Shown piece by piece: positions 45,810 to 56,392 of a DNA stretch of 64,000 nt. Made by a program: the position numbers and the translations under genes. The first letter of the stretch is position 1. Each line of letters starts with the position of its first letter. Under the pieces are notes generated by a model, which searched no databases, was not told where the DNA came from, and worked only from the letters and a program-made list of their open reading frames with translations. Origin of the DNA: an uncultured Bacteroides sp. (GTDB lineage Bacteria > Bacteroidota > Bacteroidia > Bacteroidales > Bacteroidaceae); assembly GCA_949285025.1 (NCBI GenBank), contig CASDXG010000096.1:124001-188000 (forward strand). Direction: 5' to 3'.

Positions 45810-48800
45810 TTATGTGTGACTCTCAATCCATTTGCGTGCATTGACAAAAGCTTCCATCCATGGTGTGATTTGATCGGAATCAATACGTTCTGCAAGGTAA
45901 TATGCATTGTTCCATGGGAAGCAAGCTCTTTCTAAATGCGGCATCATTGCGATATGACGTCCGTCTTGTGATGCGATGCCGGCCACGCTGTAATCAGACC
46001 CATTTGGGTTTCCGGGATATTCATCATAGGAATATTTCAATACAACATTGTAGTGGTCTTCGGGGTAAGGCAATGAGAATTTACCTTCTCCGTGCGCAAC
46101 CCATATACCCAACTTTGAGCCGCTTAATGAACCGAACATTATACTTCTGTTCATAGGAACGGTTACACCTAAGAATGCCGATTCGAATTTGTGTGAATCA
46201 TTATGCAGCATCTTCCCTTGTTTTGGGTCTTCCGGAGTGATAAGTCCCAGTTCCATCATCAGCTGGCAACCGTTACATACTCCTAATGAAAGGGTATCTT
46301 TTCTTGCATAGAAGTTATCTAAAGCTGCTTTTGCTTTCGGATTGAATAGGAAACTTCCGGCCCATCCTTTTGCCGAACCTAAGACATCGGAATTAGAGAA
46401 ACCTCCACAATATACCACCATATTGATATCTTCTAAGGTTTCCCTTCCGCTTATGAGGTCGGTCATGGTAACATCCTTTACGTCGAATCCCGCCAAATAA
46501 AGCATATAAGCCATTTCTCGTTCTCCATTTGTCCCTTTTTCGCGGATAATAGCTGCTTTTATGCCACTGGGGGTACGGCGGTTAGGATCAATTCTGAATT
46601 GGGAGAATTTTCCTGTAAATGATTTATCGAATACCAGTTCGACAGGTTGTTTTTTATAGTTTTCGAAACGCTTCTGTGCGCATCCGTTCATGCTTTGTTT
46701 CCGATCGAGCAGATAGGAGGTTGAATACCATACGTCGCGCAGATAGTCGATCCCGAATTGGTAAGTTGCTTCATCCTTAGATACTAAGATATGTCTTTCG
46801 TCAGTCGGAGTACCAAGTTTAATAAAACTGATTCCGGCTTCTTCTAGAATTTCTTTGACTTCTTTCTTATGTTTATCGGCAACCTGTATTACAATACCCG
46901 GATTCTCTGCAAATAATATTTTTATAATATCATCTTCGTGAAATTTGTCAAGGTTGATTTCCATACCGCCTTCCGTATTGGCAAAGCACATTTCCAATAA
47001 AGTCGTGATTAGTCCCCCGGCAGATATATCATGACCTGCCAAGATCAAGTTCTTATGAATGAGTTCCTGGATTGCGAGGAATGCGTCGCGGAAGTATTCG
47101 GGATTCTGTACGGTAGGGACATCATCACCGATTTTATTTAGTGATTGTGCGAATGCTGAGCCGCCAAGACGGAGTTTGTCGAAACTGAAATCAATATGAT
47201 AGAATGTCGTTTTAGGGTTGTTTACCATAACTGGTGAAACAACTTTTTTAATATCCGACACTTCGCTGCCTGCAGAAACGATAACAGTTCCCGGACTGAT
47301 GATTTTCTCTCCGTTGGGATATTTCTGTGTCATAGACAGAGAGTCCTTACCTGTCGGCACATTGATTTGCAGAGCACAACAAAAATCTGATAATGCTTTT
47401 ACTGCAGTATAGAGGCGTGCATCTTCTCCTTCCTGCGAGCGGCAAGGCCACATCCAGTTTGCTGATAACGAAATGCTGTCCATTCCATCGGCAAGAGGCG
47501 CCCAGATTATGTTTGTTAAAGCTTCAGATACAGATAAAACAGACCCGGCCGCAGGGTCGGCCAATGCGGCTTGTGGTGCATGACCTATTGATGTGGCAAT
47601 TCCTTTTTCTCCGCGATAGTCGAGAGCTACTACACCGCAATCGCTTAAAGGTAATTGTAATTCACCTTGACATTGCTGGCGGGCGATTTTACCAGTAACC
47701 GAACGGTCTACTTTATTTGTAAGCCAATCTTTGCAGGCAACAGATTCAAGTTGTAAGACTCTGTTTACGTATTCATTTAATTTTGTCGGGTCATAAGATA
47801 CATTTTCATAATGACGCTCGACTGTTTTGTCGATCATGTAGGTTTTAGGTGAAGAACCGAACATTTGATCAACAGCAAGATCGAACGGACGTACGCCGTC
47901 GGCCTGTTCAAAAGCAAAACGGTGATCACCGGTTGTTTCTCCGACAATATACATTGGTGCCCGTTCGCGTTCTGCAATTTTACGGACGTGCTCGATTGCT
48001 TTATCGTTAATCAGTAATCCCATTCGCTCTTGAGATTCGTTGGCGATGATTTCTTTTGCAGACAACGTCTCGTCTCCTATCGGTAATTTATCCATGTGAA
48101 TTAATCCACCGCAGTCTTCAACCAATTCAGATAAGCAGTTGACATGTCCGGCAGAACCGTGATCATGAATTGAAACAATCGGGTTCTCGTCTTCTTCGCA
48201 TAAGGCGCGAACTACATTGTATGCCCGCTTTTGCATTTCGGCATTGGCGCGTTGTACGGCATTCAACTCAATACCTGAAGAATAACGTCCTGTTTCTACA
48301 GAAGAAACCGACCCGCCTCCTAATCCGATGCGGTAGTTATCTCCTCCTAAAACAACTATTTCATTCCCTTTTTCCGGCTCGCCTTTCAAACAGTCGCGTT
48401 GCGTTCCATATCCAACACCTCCGGCCAGCATGATGACTTTGTCGTAGGCGTATTTTTCATTGTTTTCCTGATGTTCGAAAGTAAGAACCGAACCGCAGAT
48501 TAAAGGTTGACCGAATTTGTTTCCAAAGTCGGAGGCTCCGTTTGATGCTTTAATCAATATTTGTTCCGGAGTCTGGTATAACCATTTACGAACCGGGAGT
48601 ATGTTTTCCCACTCGCGTCCTTCTTCCGTGCGCGGATAAGCCGTCATGTATACAGCAGTTCCCGCGATAGGCCAAGAGCCTTTTCCGCCTCCCATACGAT
48701 CACGAATCTCACCTCCTGTTCCTGTTGATGCACCGTTGAACGGCTCGACTGTCGTTGGGAAATTGTGAGTCTCGGCTTTCAATGAGATAACGGTTTTGAT

Positions 48801-49511
48801 GTCTTTTATAATGAAATAGTCGGATGTGGCATGATTTTTCGGTGCGAATTGTTCCACAACGGGACCTTCTGCAAAAGCTACATTGTCTTTGTATGCAGAG
48901 ATTATTTTGTTTGGATTTTCCTGTGTGGTCTTTTTTATCATTTGGAACAGGGAAGATTCCATTTCTTTTCCATCGATGATGAATGTTCCCCCGAAAATTT
49001 TATGGCGGCAATGTTCGGAATTGATTTGCGCAAAGCCGAAGACCTCAGAATCTGTCAGCTTCCTTCCCAAGTCATTCTCTACTTTTTTGAGGTAATCTAT
49101 TTCTTCTTTCGATAGTGCTAAACCTTCTTTTTCGTTATAATTCTCTAAGTCTTCGATATAAAGAATGGGTTGCGGTTGGATGTTTACATTGAAGATGTCT
49201 TGTCCCAATCCGTTATACATCCGTTGCAGCATAGGGTCGTAGTCGGCATTTTCGTCTTCTACAGGGAAGTATTCTTCGATACGTTTAATGCCATTCAAGC
49301 CCATGTTTTGGGTGATTTCTACGGCATTTGTACTCCAAGGAGTAATCATTTCACGACGAGGACCGATAAAATAACCTTTCAGGTTTTCTTCATTTTCAAC
49401 AGACGCTTCGCTGTACAGCCAGCATAATTTCCGTATATCATCTGCATTAAGCGGCTGGTTGCATTTTGTTGCAATCACGCTATTGGTAGGTGTTCTGAAA
49501 AATAGAATCAT
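45810..49511 (-). CDS. purL: Phosphoribosylformylglycinamidine synthase, large single-chain form
   Basis: Fourth step of purine synthesis: FGAR + glutamine + ATP to FGAM. 1233 residues, the single-chain form. An N-terminal PurS-like part is followed by the synthase with GFAQINSEHCRHKIF, LKAETHNFPTTVEPFNGAST and TGGEIRD, the second half with LILAGHDISAGGLITT, and a C-terminal glutaminase with the nucleophile Cys in LGVCNGCQLMMELG and a final HLERACFPWNN. All parts are intact. Single-gene unit. Confidence 0.97.
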   Translation of the reverse strand: MILFFRTPTNSVIATKCNQPLNADDIRKLCWLYSEASVENEENLKGYFIGPRREMITPWSTNAVEITQNMGLNGIKRIEEYFPVEDENADYDPMLQRMYNGLGQDIFNVNIQPQPILYIEDLENYNEKEGLALSKEEIDYLKKVENDLGRKLTDSEVFGFAQINSEHCRHKIFGGTFIIDGKEMESSLFQMIKKTTQENPNKIISAYKDNVAFAEGPVVEQFAPKNHATSDYFIIKDIKTVISLKAETHNFPTTVEPFNGASTGTGGEIRDRMGGGKGSWPIAGTAVYMTAYPRTEEGREWENILPVRKWLYQTPEQILIKASNGASDFGNKFGQPLICGSVLTFEHQENNEKYAYDKVIMLAGGVGYGTQRDCLKGEPEKGNEIVVLGGDNYRIGLGGGSVSSVETGRYSSGIELNAVQRANAEMQKRAYNVVRALCEEDENPIVSIHDHGSAGHVNCLSELVEDCGGLIHMDKLPIGDETLSAKEIIANESQERMGLLINDKAIEHVRKIAERERAPMYIVGETTGDHRFAFEQADGVRPFDLAVDQMFGSSPKTYMIDKTVERHYENVSYDPTKLNEYVNRVLQLESVACKDWLTNKVDRSVTGKIARQQCQGELQLPLSDCGVVALDYRGEKGIATSIGHAPQAALADPAAGSVLSVSEALTNIIWAPLADGMDSISLSANWMWPCRSQEGEDARLYTAVKALSDFCCALQINVPTGKDSLSMTQKYPNGEKIISPGTVIVSAGSEVSDIKKVVSPVMVNNPKTTFYHIDFSFDKLRLGGSAFAQSLNKIGDDVPTVQNPEYFRDAFLAIQELIHKNLILAGHDISAGGLITTLLEMCFANTEGGMEINLDKFHEDDIIKILFAENPGIVIQVADKHKKEVKEILEEAGISFIKLGTPTDERHILVSKDEATYQFGIDYLRDVWYSTSYLLDRKQSMNGCAQKRFENYKKQPVELVFDKSFTGKFSQFRIDPNRRTPSGIKAAIIREKGTNGEREMAYMLYLAGFDVKDVTMTDLISGRETLEDINMVVYCGGFSNSDVLGSAKGWAGSFLFNPKAKAALDNFYARKDTLSLGVCNGCQLMMELGLITPEDPKQGKMLHNDSHKFESAFLGVTVPMNRSIMFGSLSGSKLGIWVAHGEGKFSLPYPEDHYNVVLKYSYDEYPGNPNGSDYSVAGIASQDGRHIAMMPHLERACFPWNNAYYLAERIDSDQITPWMEAFVNARKWIESHT

Positions 49512-49566
49512 AGCACTTGTATTGTTTATATAGAATGATATGTCGTATAATTAAGAAAATACCTTG

Positions 49567-49574
49567 CAAAGGTA
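49567..49574 (-). promoter_or_regulatory. purL -7 element
   Basis: TACCTTTG on the minus strand, 56 bases before the purL ATG. No PurR-like operator is recognised. Confidence 0.55.
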
Positions 49575-49652
49575 TACAAAACCCCGTTTGTATGAAAGAA
49601 AAAACAGAATGAATTTATCGATACTTTCATAAAAAAGTGTCATCTTTGCACC

Positions 49653-50312
49653 ATGAATTGGATAGAACAAGTAACGATACTCGATTTATTGGTGAAGGGC
49701 TTCATCGTAGGTGTTGTTGTGTCAGCGCCATTAGGTCCCGTTGGTGTGCTTTGTATCCAAAGGACTTTGAATAAAGGACGGTGGTTCGGTTTTGTGACAG
49801 GCTTGGGCGCTTCGTTAAGCGATATCTGTTATGCGCTGATAACCGGGTATGGAATGAGTTTCATGGACGATTTGATTTTGAAACATCATTTGTTCCTTCA
49901 GTTTGTGGGAAGTATTATGTTGTTGATTTTTGGCATTTATACGTTCAGAAGCAATCCGGTAAAGTCCTTAAGACCTACATCTGCGACGCGTGGGACATAC
50001 TTGCATAATTTTGTGACGGCCTTTTTTCTGACTTTGTCCAACCCGTTGATTATATTCCTGTTTATCGGACTTTTTGCAAGATTCTCGTTTGTGATGCCGG
50101 GAAGTCCTATCGGTTTTCAGTTAGTGGGTTATGCGGCGATTGTATTAGGAGCGTTATGTTGGTGGTTCGGCATTACGTATTTTATAAATAAGGTTCGCAC
50201 GCGTTTCAATGTGCGTGGTATTTGGTTACTTAATCGTATTATAGGAAGTGTGGTGATTGTGGCTTCGATTGTAGGAGTTATATTTTCAATTACCGGGAAA
50301 TCAATTTCATAA
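49653..50312 (+). CDS. LysE family amino-acid exporter
   Basis: 219 residues with six membrane helices and the family start VSAPLGPVGVLCIQRTLNKG. The LysE/RhtB group exports lysine, threonine or homoserine; which one cannot be told. First of four closely packed genes (2-base gap to the DUF4924 gene). The nearest -7 candidate, CATCTTTG at 49641-49648, is imperfect and would leave almost no leader. Confidence 0.86.
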   Translation: MNWIEQVTILDLLVKGFIVGVVVSAPLGPVGVLCIQRTLNKGRWFGFVTGLGASLSDICYALITGYGMSFMDDLILKHHLFLQFVGSIMLLIFGIYTFRSNPVKSLRPTSATRGTYLHNFVTAFFLTLSNPLIIFLFIGLFARFSFVMPGSPIGFQLVGYAAIVLGALCWWFGITYFINKVRTRFNVRGIWLLNRIIGSVVIVASIVGVIFSITGKSIS

Positions 50313-50314
50313 TT

Positions 50315-50860
50315 ATGTATATATCTCGGCAGCTAAAACAAGAGAATATTGCGGAGTATTTGCTGTATATGTGGCAGGTTGAGGATTTGATTCGGGCAAA
50401 TCATTTTGATTTGGCGGAAATCCGTAAGATGATTATCGACCCGTATCCGATCTCAGACGAGCAGAAAAGCGAGTTGGAACAGTGGTATAGCGATTTGATT
50501 GCGATGATGCAGCAAGAAAATGTTTGTGAGAAAGGCCATCTGCAGATTAATAAAAATATCGTAGTGTGGCTTACCGATTTGCATCTTCGTCTGCTTCGTT
50601 CACCCAAATTCCCTTATTATACTGCTGCTTATTATAAGGTCTTACCCTTTATTGTTGAGCTTCGTTCCAAAGGGTCCGATAAGGAGATTCCTGAATTGGA
50701 AACTTGTTTTGATGCAATGTATGGCGTATGGATGTTGAGGTTGCAGAAGAAAAAGGTGAGCGAGGAAACGCAAAAAGCCATAAAAACAATAGGGGATTTT
50801 CTCTCAATGTTATCGGAATATTATCAGAAAGACGCGCAGGGAAAATTGGATTTAGATTGA
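50315..50860 (+). CDS. DUF4924 family protein
   Basis: 181 residues, all-helical in appearance, with the family start YISRQLKQENIAEYLLYMWQVEDLIRA-like pattern (helix with E-D-L-I). It has no signal peptide or membrane segment and is confined to Bacteroidota as far as I know. Two bases after the LysE gene and 21 before rfbD. Function unknown. Confidence 0.8.
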   Translation: MYISRQLKQENIAEYLLYMWQVEDLIRANHFDLAEIRKMIIDPYPISDEQKSELEQWYSDLIAMMQQENVCEKGHLQINKNIVVWLTDLHLRLLRSPKFPYYTAAYYKVLPFIVELRSKGSDKEIPELETCFDAMYGVWMLRLQKKKVSEETQKAIKTIGDFLSMLSEYYQKDAQGKLDLD

Positions 50861-50881
50861 TTCATGTGGTAAATAAGGCGT

Positions 50882-51745
50882 ATGATGAATATATTGGTTA
50901 CCGGTTCAAACGGACAATTAGGAAATGAAATCCGGAGGATTTCAGAAGAACATCCGGCATATACTTATTTCTTTACGGATGTTACAGAGCTTGATATTTG
51001 CGATGAACAGGCTGTCATTAGTTATGTAACGGGAAATAAAATCGATTTAATTGTGAATTGTGCTGCTTATACGGCGGTAGACAAAGCCGAGGATAACCGT
51101 GATTTGTGTGATAAAATAAATCATTTGGCTCCGGGTTATTTGGCTAAGGCCATAGAGACACGGGGAGGAAGCTTGATTCATATCTCAACCGACTATGTAT
51201 TTGACGGGAGATCTTATGTCCCTTATACCGAATTGGCTCCGGTTTGTCCGGTTTCGGTTTATGGTACCACGAAGTTGGCCGGAGAGAAAGCGGTGATGCA
51301 ATATGCATCGAAGGCTATGATTATCCGTACGGCATGGCTGTATTCTTCGTTTGGGAATAACTTTGTGAAGACAATGATTCGGCTCGGGCAGGAAAAAGAT
51401 TCGTTAGGTGTTGTGTTCGATCAGGTGGGATCACCGACTTATGCCCGCGATTTAGCTGTTGCTGTTTTTGCGGCAATAGAGAAAGGCATTGTGGCTGGTA
51501 TTTATCATTTTAGTGATGAAGGAGTTTGTTCATGGTATGATTTTACCAAAGCAATTCATCGGTTGGCCGGAATTGATACCTGTTTTGTAAGTCCGCTTCA
51601 CACGGATGAATATCCTACAAAAGCAATTCGCCCGCATTATTCCGTGCTTGATAAAACAAAGATAAAAGAGACTTACGGAATTGAAATCCCTTATTGGGAA
51701 GATAGTTTGAAAGAATGTATTGAAAAAATAAAGAAAGAATCTTGA
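50882..51745 (+). CDS. rfbD: dTDP-4-dehydrorhamnose reductase
   Basis: Last step of dTDP-L-rhamnose synthesis: NADPH reduction of dTDP-6-deoxy-lyxo-4-hexulose. 287 residues. Rossmann loop GSNGQLG (8-14), [22 protein letters not shown] and the YGTTKLAGE catalytic Tyr/Lys. A second ATG directly follows the first. rfbA-C are not in the window. Its stop lies just upstream of the prfC ribosome-binding site. Confidence 0.95.
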   Translation: MMNILVTGSNGQLGNEIRRISEEHPAYTYFFTDVTELDICDEQAVISYVTGNKIDLIVNCAAYTAVDKAEDNRDLCDKINHLAPGYLAKAIETRGGSLIHISTDYVFDGRSYVPYTELAPVCPVSVYGTTKLAGEKAVMQYASKAMIIRTAWLYSSFGNNFVKTMIRLGQEKDSLGVVFDQVGSPTYARDLAVAVFAAIEKGIVAGIYHFSDEGVCSWYDFTKAIHRLAGIDTCFVSPLHTDEYPTKAIRPHYSVLDKTKIKETYGIEIPYWEDSLKECIEKIKKES

Positions 51746-51753
51746 GGAACGAT

Positions 51754-53325
51754 ATGATGAATGCTGAAATAGAAAGAAGACGAACATTTGCAATTATCGC
51801 TCATCCTGATGCGGGAAAGACCTCGTTGACGGAAAAATTATTGCTCTTTGGCGGTCAGATTCAGGTTGCAGGAGCCGTGAAGTCGAATAAAATCAAAAAA
51901 ACGGCAACGTCCGACTGGATGGATATTGAGAAGCAACGTGGAATTTCGGTAACGACTTCTGTGATGGAATTCGATTATCATGACTATAAGATCAATATAC
52001 TTGATACTCCGGGACACCAGGATTTTGCTGAAGACACGTACCGAACTTTGACAGCTGTCGATAGCGTTATTATCGTAATAGACGGGGCAAAAGGTGTGGA
52101 AACGCAGACGCGTAAGTTGATGGATGTCTGTCGGATGCGTAATACGCCGGTAATTATCGTTGTGAACAAGATGGACCGTGAAGGAAAAGATCCGTTCGAT
52201 TTGCTCGATGAATTGGAGGAGGAGCTTCACATTTCGGTGCGGCCTTTGTCATGGCCTATCGATCAAGGGGCACGTTTTAAAGGTGTTTATAATATATATG
52301 AGCAGAACTTAAATTTGTTTCAACCGTCGAAACAAGTGGTAACGGAAAAGGTTTCTGTTGATATTCATACGGAGGAATTGGATAAACATATAGGTTCTGC
52401 GTTGGCCGATAAGTTACGTTCTGATTTGGAGTTGATAGAAGGTGTATATCCGGAATTCAATGTCGATAATTATCTGCAAGGGCATTTAGCCCCGGTATTC
52501 TTCGGGTCTGCGCTGAATAATTTCGGCGTTCAGGAATTGTTGGACTGTTTTGTTGAAATAGCTCCCAGCCCCCGTCCGGTACAAGCCGAAGAACGTGTGG
52601 TTGATCCGTGCGAGCCGAAGTTCACCGGATTCGTGTTTAAGATTACGGCGAATATCGACCCGAATCACCGTTCTTGCGTGGCTTTTTGTAAAGTCTGTTC
52701 GGGAAAATTCGTTCGGAACATGCCTTATCTGCATGTCCGTCATAATAAAACCATGCGTTTTTCTTCGCCTACCCAGTTTATGGCGCAGCGTAAAACTACG
52801 GTTGATGAGGCGTGGGCAGGCGATATTATCGGTCTCCCCGATAACGGAACCTTTAAAATCGGCGATACATTGACTGAAGGAGAGAATCTTCATTTCAAGG
52901 GGTTGCCCAGTTTCTCTCCGGAAATGTTCAAATATATAGAGAACGCCGACCCGATGAAAACAAAACAATTGAACAAAGGAATTGATCAATTGATGGACGA
53001 GGGCGTGGCTCAGTTGTTTGTCAATCAGTTTAATGGGCGGAAGATAATCGGAACTGTGGGACAATTGCAGTTCGAAGTTATTCAATACCGTCTGGAAAAT
53101 GAGTATAATGCAAAGTGTCGTTGGGAACCGGTTAACCTGTATAAGGCATGCTGGATTGAAAGCGATGATGTTGATGAATTGGAAGCTTTCAAGAAACGGA
53201 AGTTCCAATATATGGCAAAAGACCGTGATGGCCGTGATGTTTTCTTAGCCGACAGCGGTTATGTGCTTCAGATGGCTCAGATGGACTTTAAGCATATTAA
53301 ATTTCATTTTACGAGTGAGTTTTAA
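51754..53325 (+). CDS. prfC: Peptide chain release factor 3
   Basis: GTPase that recycles RF1/RF2 from terminated ribosomes. 523 residues. G1 AHPDAGKT (16-23), G3 DTPGHQDF, G4 NKMD, then RF3-specific domains ([13 protein letters not shown] [10 protein letters not shown] and [12 protein letters not shown] near the end). I start at ATG 51754 because AGGA lies 5 bases upstream; the in-frame TTG at 51742 overlaps the rfbD stop. Last gene of the four-gene run, ending before a strong hairpin. Confidence 0.96.
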   Translation: MMNAEIERRRTFAIIAHPDAGKTSLTEKLLLFGGQIQVAGAVKSNKIKKTATSDWMDIEKQRGISVTTSVMEFDYHDYKINILDTPGHQDFAEDTYRTLTAVDSVIIVIDGAKGVETQTRKLMDVCRMRNTPVIIVVNKMDREGKDPFDLLDELEEELHISVRPLSWPIDQGARFKGVYNIYEQNLNLFQPSKQVVTEKVSVDIHTEELDKHIGSALADKLRSDLELIEGVYPEFNVDNYLQGHLAPVFFGSALNNFGVQELLDCFVEIAPSPRPVQAEERVVDPCEPKFTGFVFKITANIDPNHRSCVAFCKVCSGKFVRNMPYLHVRHNKTMRFSSPTQFMAQRKTTVDEAWAGDIIGLPDNGTFKIGDTLTEGENLHFKGLPSFSPEMFKYIENADPMKTKQLNKGIDQLMDEGVAQLFVNQFNGRKIIGTVGQLQFEVIQYRLENEYNAKCRWEPVNLYKACWIESDDVDELEAFKKRKFQYMAKDRDGRDVFLADSGYVLQMAQMDFKHIKFHFTSEF

Positions 53326-53370
53326 GAAGAAATGAGTTGACGGATGGTATGACATCCTGTTATTTTACAG

Positions 53371-53408
53371 AAACGCTTCGGAGTTTGAACACAAACTCCG
53401 AAGCGTTT
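53371..53408. terminator. Bidirectional terminator between prfC and the GH20 gene
   Basis: AAACGCTTCGGAGTTTG and its exact complement form a 17-bp stem with a 4-base loop. Confidence 0.85.
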
Positions 53409-53437
53409 TGCTTTATGAATCTTGATGTTTTTTTATG

Positions 53438-55123
53438 TCATCTCAAGGCTTTTCGCACACTGTCAGGTTCCGCAGCGGCTTCTTCCGGCAATACATGCTT
53501 GGCGTATGTCCATCCTAAATGCTTATAAATGGCAGTCAGACGGGGAAGACGGTTCAGAAAGTCTTCGTAATTTTTCCGTGACGGGTCGCACCACTGCACT
53601 TCCGACAGTGCAGCCATGCGCGGAAGTGCCATATATTGTATCAGCGGGAAGGTCTGAATATACTCGGTCCATAGATTGGCTTGCACGCCCTTTATGTATG
53701 TTTTTTCTTCTTCATTCAGTACATCGGGTACAGGATTGAAGTTATATACCTTCTCCATCGGGACATAACCGCCTATTGCAAGAGGTTCTTTTTCCGTGTC
53801 TTTTGCCTGGTAGAAGTTGAAATACATATAGTCCATAGGAGTCATGATTACGTCATGATGCAGACGTGCCGCTTCGATGCCGCCGCTTTCACCTATCCAC
53901 GACATCAGCGTTGCGTTGGGAGACAGGCCGCCTTCCATGATTTCTGTCCATCCGATGATTTTTCTGCCTTTACTGTTTACAAATTGTTCGGCCGTGTTGA
54001 TGATAAAACTTTGCAGCCTTTGTTCTTTGGTATGCTTGCTGTCTGTCTTCAAGCCTAAGGCTTTTATTCTGGCCTGACACTTCGGACATTTCTCCCATTC
54101 CGTTTTCGGACATTCATCGCCGCCGATGTGTATGTATTCCGACGGGAATATTTCAATGATTTCGGCCAATACATCTTTTATAAATTGCAAGGTCGAGTCG
54201 GTTCCGGCGCATAAAACCAGATCGGATACTCCCCATGTTTCCCATACTTCATAGGGGCCTCCGGTACATCCTAATTCGGGATAAGCAGTGATTGCTGCCT
54301 GCATGTGTCCCGGCAAATCGATTTCCGGTATTACGGTAATGTAGCGTTCTGCTGCGTAATTTACAATCTCTTTCGCTTCTTCCTGAGTATAAAATCCTCC
54401 ATATGGGGTGCCGTCGTAAACTCCGGAATTCCACATCCCTACAACTGTTTCCGCACGTCTGGACCCGATGCTTGTGAGCTTTGGGTATTTTTTTATCTCG
54501 ATGCGCCAGCCTTGATCATCGCTAAGATGCCAATGGAACCGGTTGATGTTGTGAAGTGCCAGCATGTCTATATAGGTTTTTACTTCATTGATGGTAAAGA
54601 AGTGGCGGGCAATGTCAAGGTGCATGCCTCTGTATGAGAAACGTGGCGCATCGTCTATCTCTATAGCCGGAAATTCTATCCGAGAGTTTTCGGCAATGCC
54701 TACCGATTTTCTCAGCGTCTGAATCCCGTAAAATACGCCGGCTTCTGATACTCCTGCGATTGTAATTCGTTTGTCATCGCTTTTCAGTTTGTATGCTTCC
54801 GGGTTGTTGTTTTGCAAATTTAGTGTCAGGCAGATTGCTCCGTCTTGGGGAGTTCCGGCTTTCGTTTTCAGATTCAGTCCGGTCTGTTCCTTTATGTATG
54901 ATGCAAGAAACTCGGCATTGTTCTGCATCTTGGTGTTATTTTCCGGATAGACAATCGTTGTACCATCTGTTATGATAAACGGATTTTCGCTGTTTGCAAC
55001 CGTCGTTTGGGGAATAGGAACAATTTCGTAATCAGCCTTAACTATCGGTTTTTGAGAACATCCTGCAATTGTTGCTCCGAAGAACAGCATGCAATAGAGT
55101 TTGAGGTGAGGGTTAATAATCAT
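53438..55123 (-). CDS. Beta-N-acetylhexosaminidase lipoprotein (GH20)
   Basis: Releases terminal GlcNAc/GalNAc from host or bacterial glycans. 561 residues from ATG 55123, which places a lipoprotein signal (LYCMLFFGATIAGCSQ, lipid Cys) at the N-terminus. A GH20b-type beta-sandwich (about 30-150) precedes the barrel with YRGMHLDIARHF, WHLSDDQGWR, EIDLPGHMQAA and the catalytic Asp-Glu pair in HIGGDECPKTEW. The in-frame extension to 55204 runs past the promoter and is not used. No SusC/D pair is adjacent, so this is not a classical PUL. Confidence 0.94.
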   Translation of the reverse strand: MIINPHLKLYCMLFFGATIAGCSQKPIVKADYEIVPIPQTTVANSENPFIITDGTTIVYPENNTKMQNNAEFLASYIKEQTGLNLKTKAGTPQDGAICLTLNLQNNNPEAYKLKSDDKRITIAGVSEAGVFYGIQTLRKSVGIAENSRIEFPAIEIDDAPRFSYRGMHLDIARHFFTINEVKTYIDMLALHNINRFHWHLSDDQGWRIEIKKYPKLTSIGSRRAETVVGMWNSGVYDGTPYGGFYTQEEAKEIVNYAAERYITVIPEIDLPGHMQAAITAYPELGCTGGPYEVWETWGVSDLVLCAGTDSTLQFIKDVLAEIIEIFPSEYIHIGGDECPKTEWEKCPKCQARIKALGLKTDSKHTKEQRLQSFIINTAEQFVNSKGRKIIGWTEIMEGGLSPNATLMSWIGESGGIEAARLHHDVIMTPMDYMYFNFYQAKDTEKEPLAIGGYVPMEKVYNFNPVPDVLNEEEKTYIKGVQANLWTEYIQTFPLIQYMALPRMAALSEVQWCDPSRKNYEDFLNRLPRLTAIYKHLGWTYAKHVLPEEAAAEPDSVRKALR

Positions 55124-55184
55124 AAAATCAATATTAATGTGTGGTATTATTCGGCATTGTCCGGTCAGATTTTGGACATTTTTG

Positions 55185-55192
55185 CAAAAATA
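55185..55192 (-). promoter_or_regulatory. -7 element of the GH20 gene
   Basis: TATTTTTG on the minus strand, with ATTG about 20 bases upstream; 61 bases before the ATG. Confidence 0.5.
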
Positions 55193-55287
55193 CACGATTT
55201 TCATGAGAAAAGCAATGTGTCAGTCGGATGCAACATTACGGTCTATATTAGATTACTTTATGGATTTAAATTAAGGTTTATCGAGTT

Positions 55288-56241
55288 ATGAAACAAATTA
55301 AAGTGAAGTATCAGGGATATACCGATACGGTTGTCGGGAATAGACGGAAGTCGGGTAGGAAATCATTCTTTCATTTCATGGAAGAAACAATTGTGTCTTT
55401 ACGGAAAGCCGGGCAGGAACGTACCGGAGAGACTTATCTTTCGGCGTTGAAGAGCATTCGGAAATTCCGGGAGAATAAGGATATTCCTCTTTGGGAATTC
55501 GATTCTGAATTGATGAGAGACTATGAAGTGTATTTAAAGCGTAGCGGGCTTACGAAAAACACGTCCTCTTTTTATATGCGGATTCTCCGCGCAGTCTATA
55601 ATAGAATGGTAGAGCAGGGACTGGCCGTGCAACGATATCCGTTTAAATATGTGTATACCGGTGTCGATAAGACGGTAAAAAGAGCCATATCCATTGATGA
55701 AATCCGGAAAATACGCGAATTATCTTCTTTGTCATCATCTCAGGAATTTGCAAAAGACATGTTCTTGTTTAGCTTTTACATGCGCGGTATGTCGTTTGTT
55801 GATATGGCATATCTTGAAAAAAATGCCTTGAGGAATGGTTCGGTTGTTTATAAAAGGCGTAAAACCGGACAACGGTTGGTTGTGAAATGGGAAACGTGTA
55901 TGGATGAGATTTTAAAGAAATATCCGTGTAACGGAACGAAGTATTTATTGCCAATCATAACAGATGATAATCGGGATGAACGGGTGCAATATTTAAATAC
56001 GATGCATTTGGTTAATAGGAAGTTGAAAGAGATTGCCGGAATACTTCAGTTCCCGTTTCCGCTGACAATGTATGTTTCGCGCCATTCTTGGGCGAGCATT
56101 GCGGAGAATAAGAACATTCCTATAGCTGTAATCAGCGAAGGAATGGGGCATGATTCGGAAAGGACTACGCAGATTTATCTTGCTTCTTTGGAAAACTCGG
56201 TGGTAGATGATGCAAATAAATTGATTTTAGATGAGTTATGA
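55288..56241 (+). CDS. Tyrosine recombinase (Bacteroides Tsr/integrase type)
   Basis: 317-residue site-specific recombinase. A SAM-like N-terminal DNA-binding domain (about 25-115: FMEETIVSLRKAGQ, YLSALKSIRKF, NTSSFYMRILRAVYN) is followed by the catalytic domain with Arg166 (YMRGMSF), Lys192 (RRKTGQ), Arg265 in YVSRHSW (Tyr in place of the usual first His, common in this group), His288 (GMGH) and nucleophile Tyr297 (TTQIYL). All other catalytic residues are intact. It stands alone: no excisionase, relaxase or phage genes are nearby. Solitary enzymes of this type in Bacteroides often invert promoter or gene segments, so that role is more likely than element integration, but no target is proven here. 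Confidence 0.92.
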   Translation: MKQIKVKYQGYTDTVVGNRRKSGRKSFFHFMEETIVSLRKAGQERTGETYLSALKSIRKFRENKDIPLWEFDSELMRDYEVYLKRSGLTKNTSSFYMRILRAVYNRMVEQGLAVQRYPFKYVYTGVDKTVKRAISIDEIRKIRELSSLSSSQEFAKDMFLFSFYMRGMSFVDMAYLEKNALRNGSVVYKRRKTGQRLVVKWETCMDEILKKYPCNGTKYLLPIITDDNRDERVQYLNTMHLVNRKLKEIAGILQFPFPLTMYVSRHSWASIAENKNIPIAVISEGMGHDSERTTQIYLASLENSVVDDANKLILDEL

Positions 56242-56256
56242 TTCCCATTTTTATTG

Positions 56257-56285
56257 AAATATATCGTCATGGAAACGATATACTT
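56257..56285. repeat. Inverted repeat with recombinase core-site geometry
   Basis: TATATCGT (56260-56267) and ACGATATA (56275-56282) are exact inverted arms around a 7-base spacer. Two more matching pairs flank them after one mismatch. It begins 15 bases after the recombinase stop. It could be a weak hairpin or a recombinase binding core. Confidence 0.4.
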
Positions 56286-56392
56286 TGAACTGTGAGAAAA
56301 AGAAATATACCGGAGATGGCTTTTATGTTTGAAGACAACTTTGGTCTGCCATAAGGAAATCTAATTGTTTTATGCAGACGACATGGAATAAA

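Noticed and set aside
52486..53208. 240-residue frame on the minus strand
   Set aside because: Antisense to conserved prfC; composition is that of a shadow frame.
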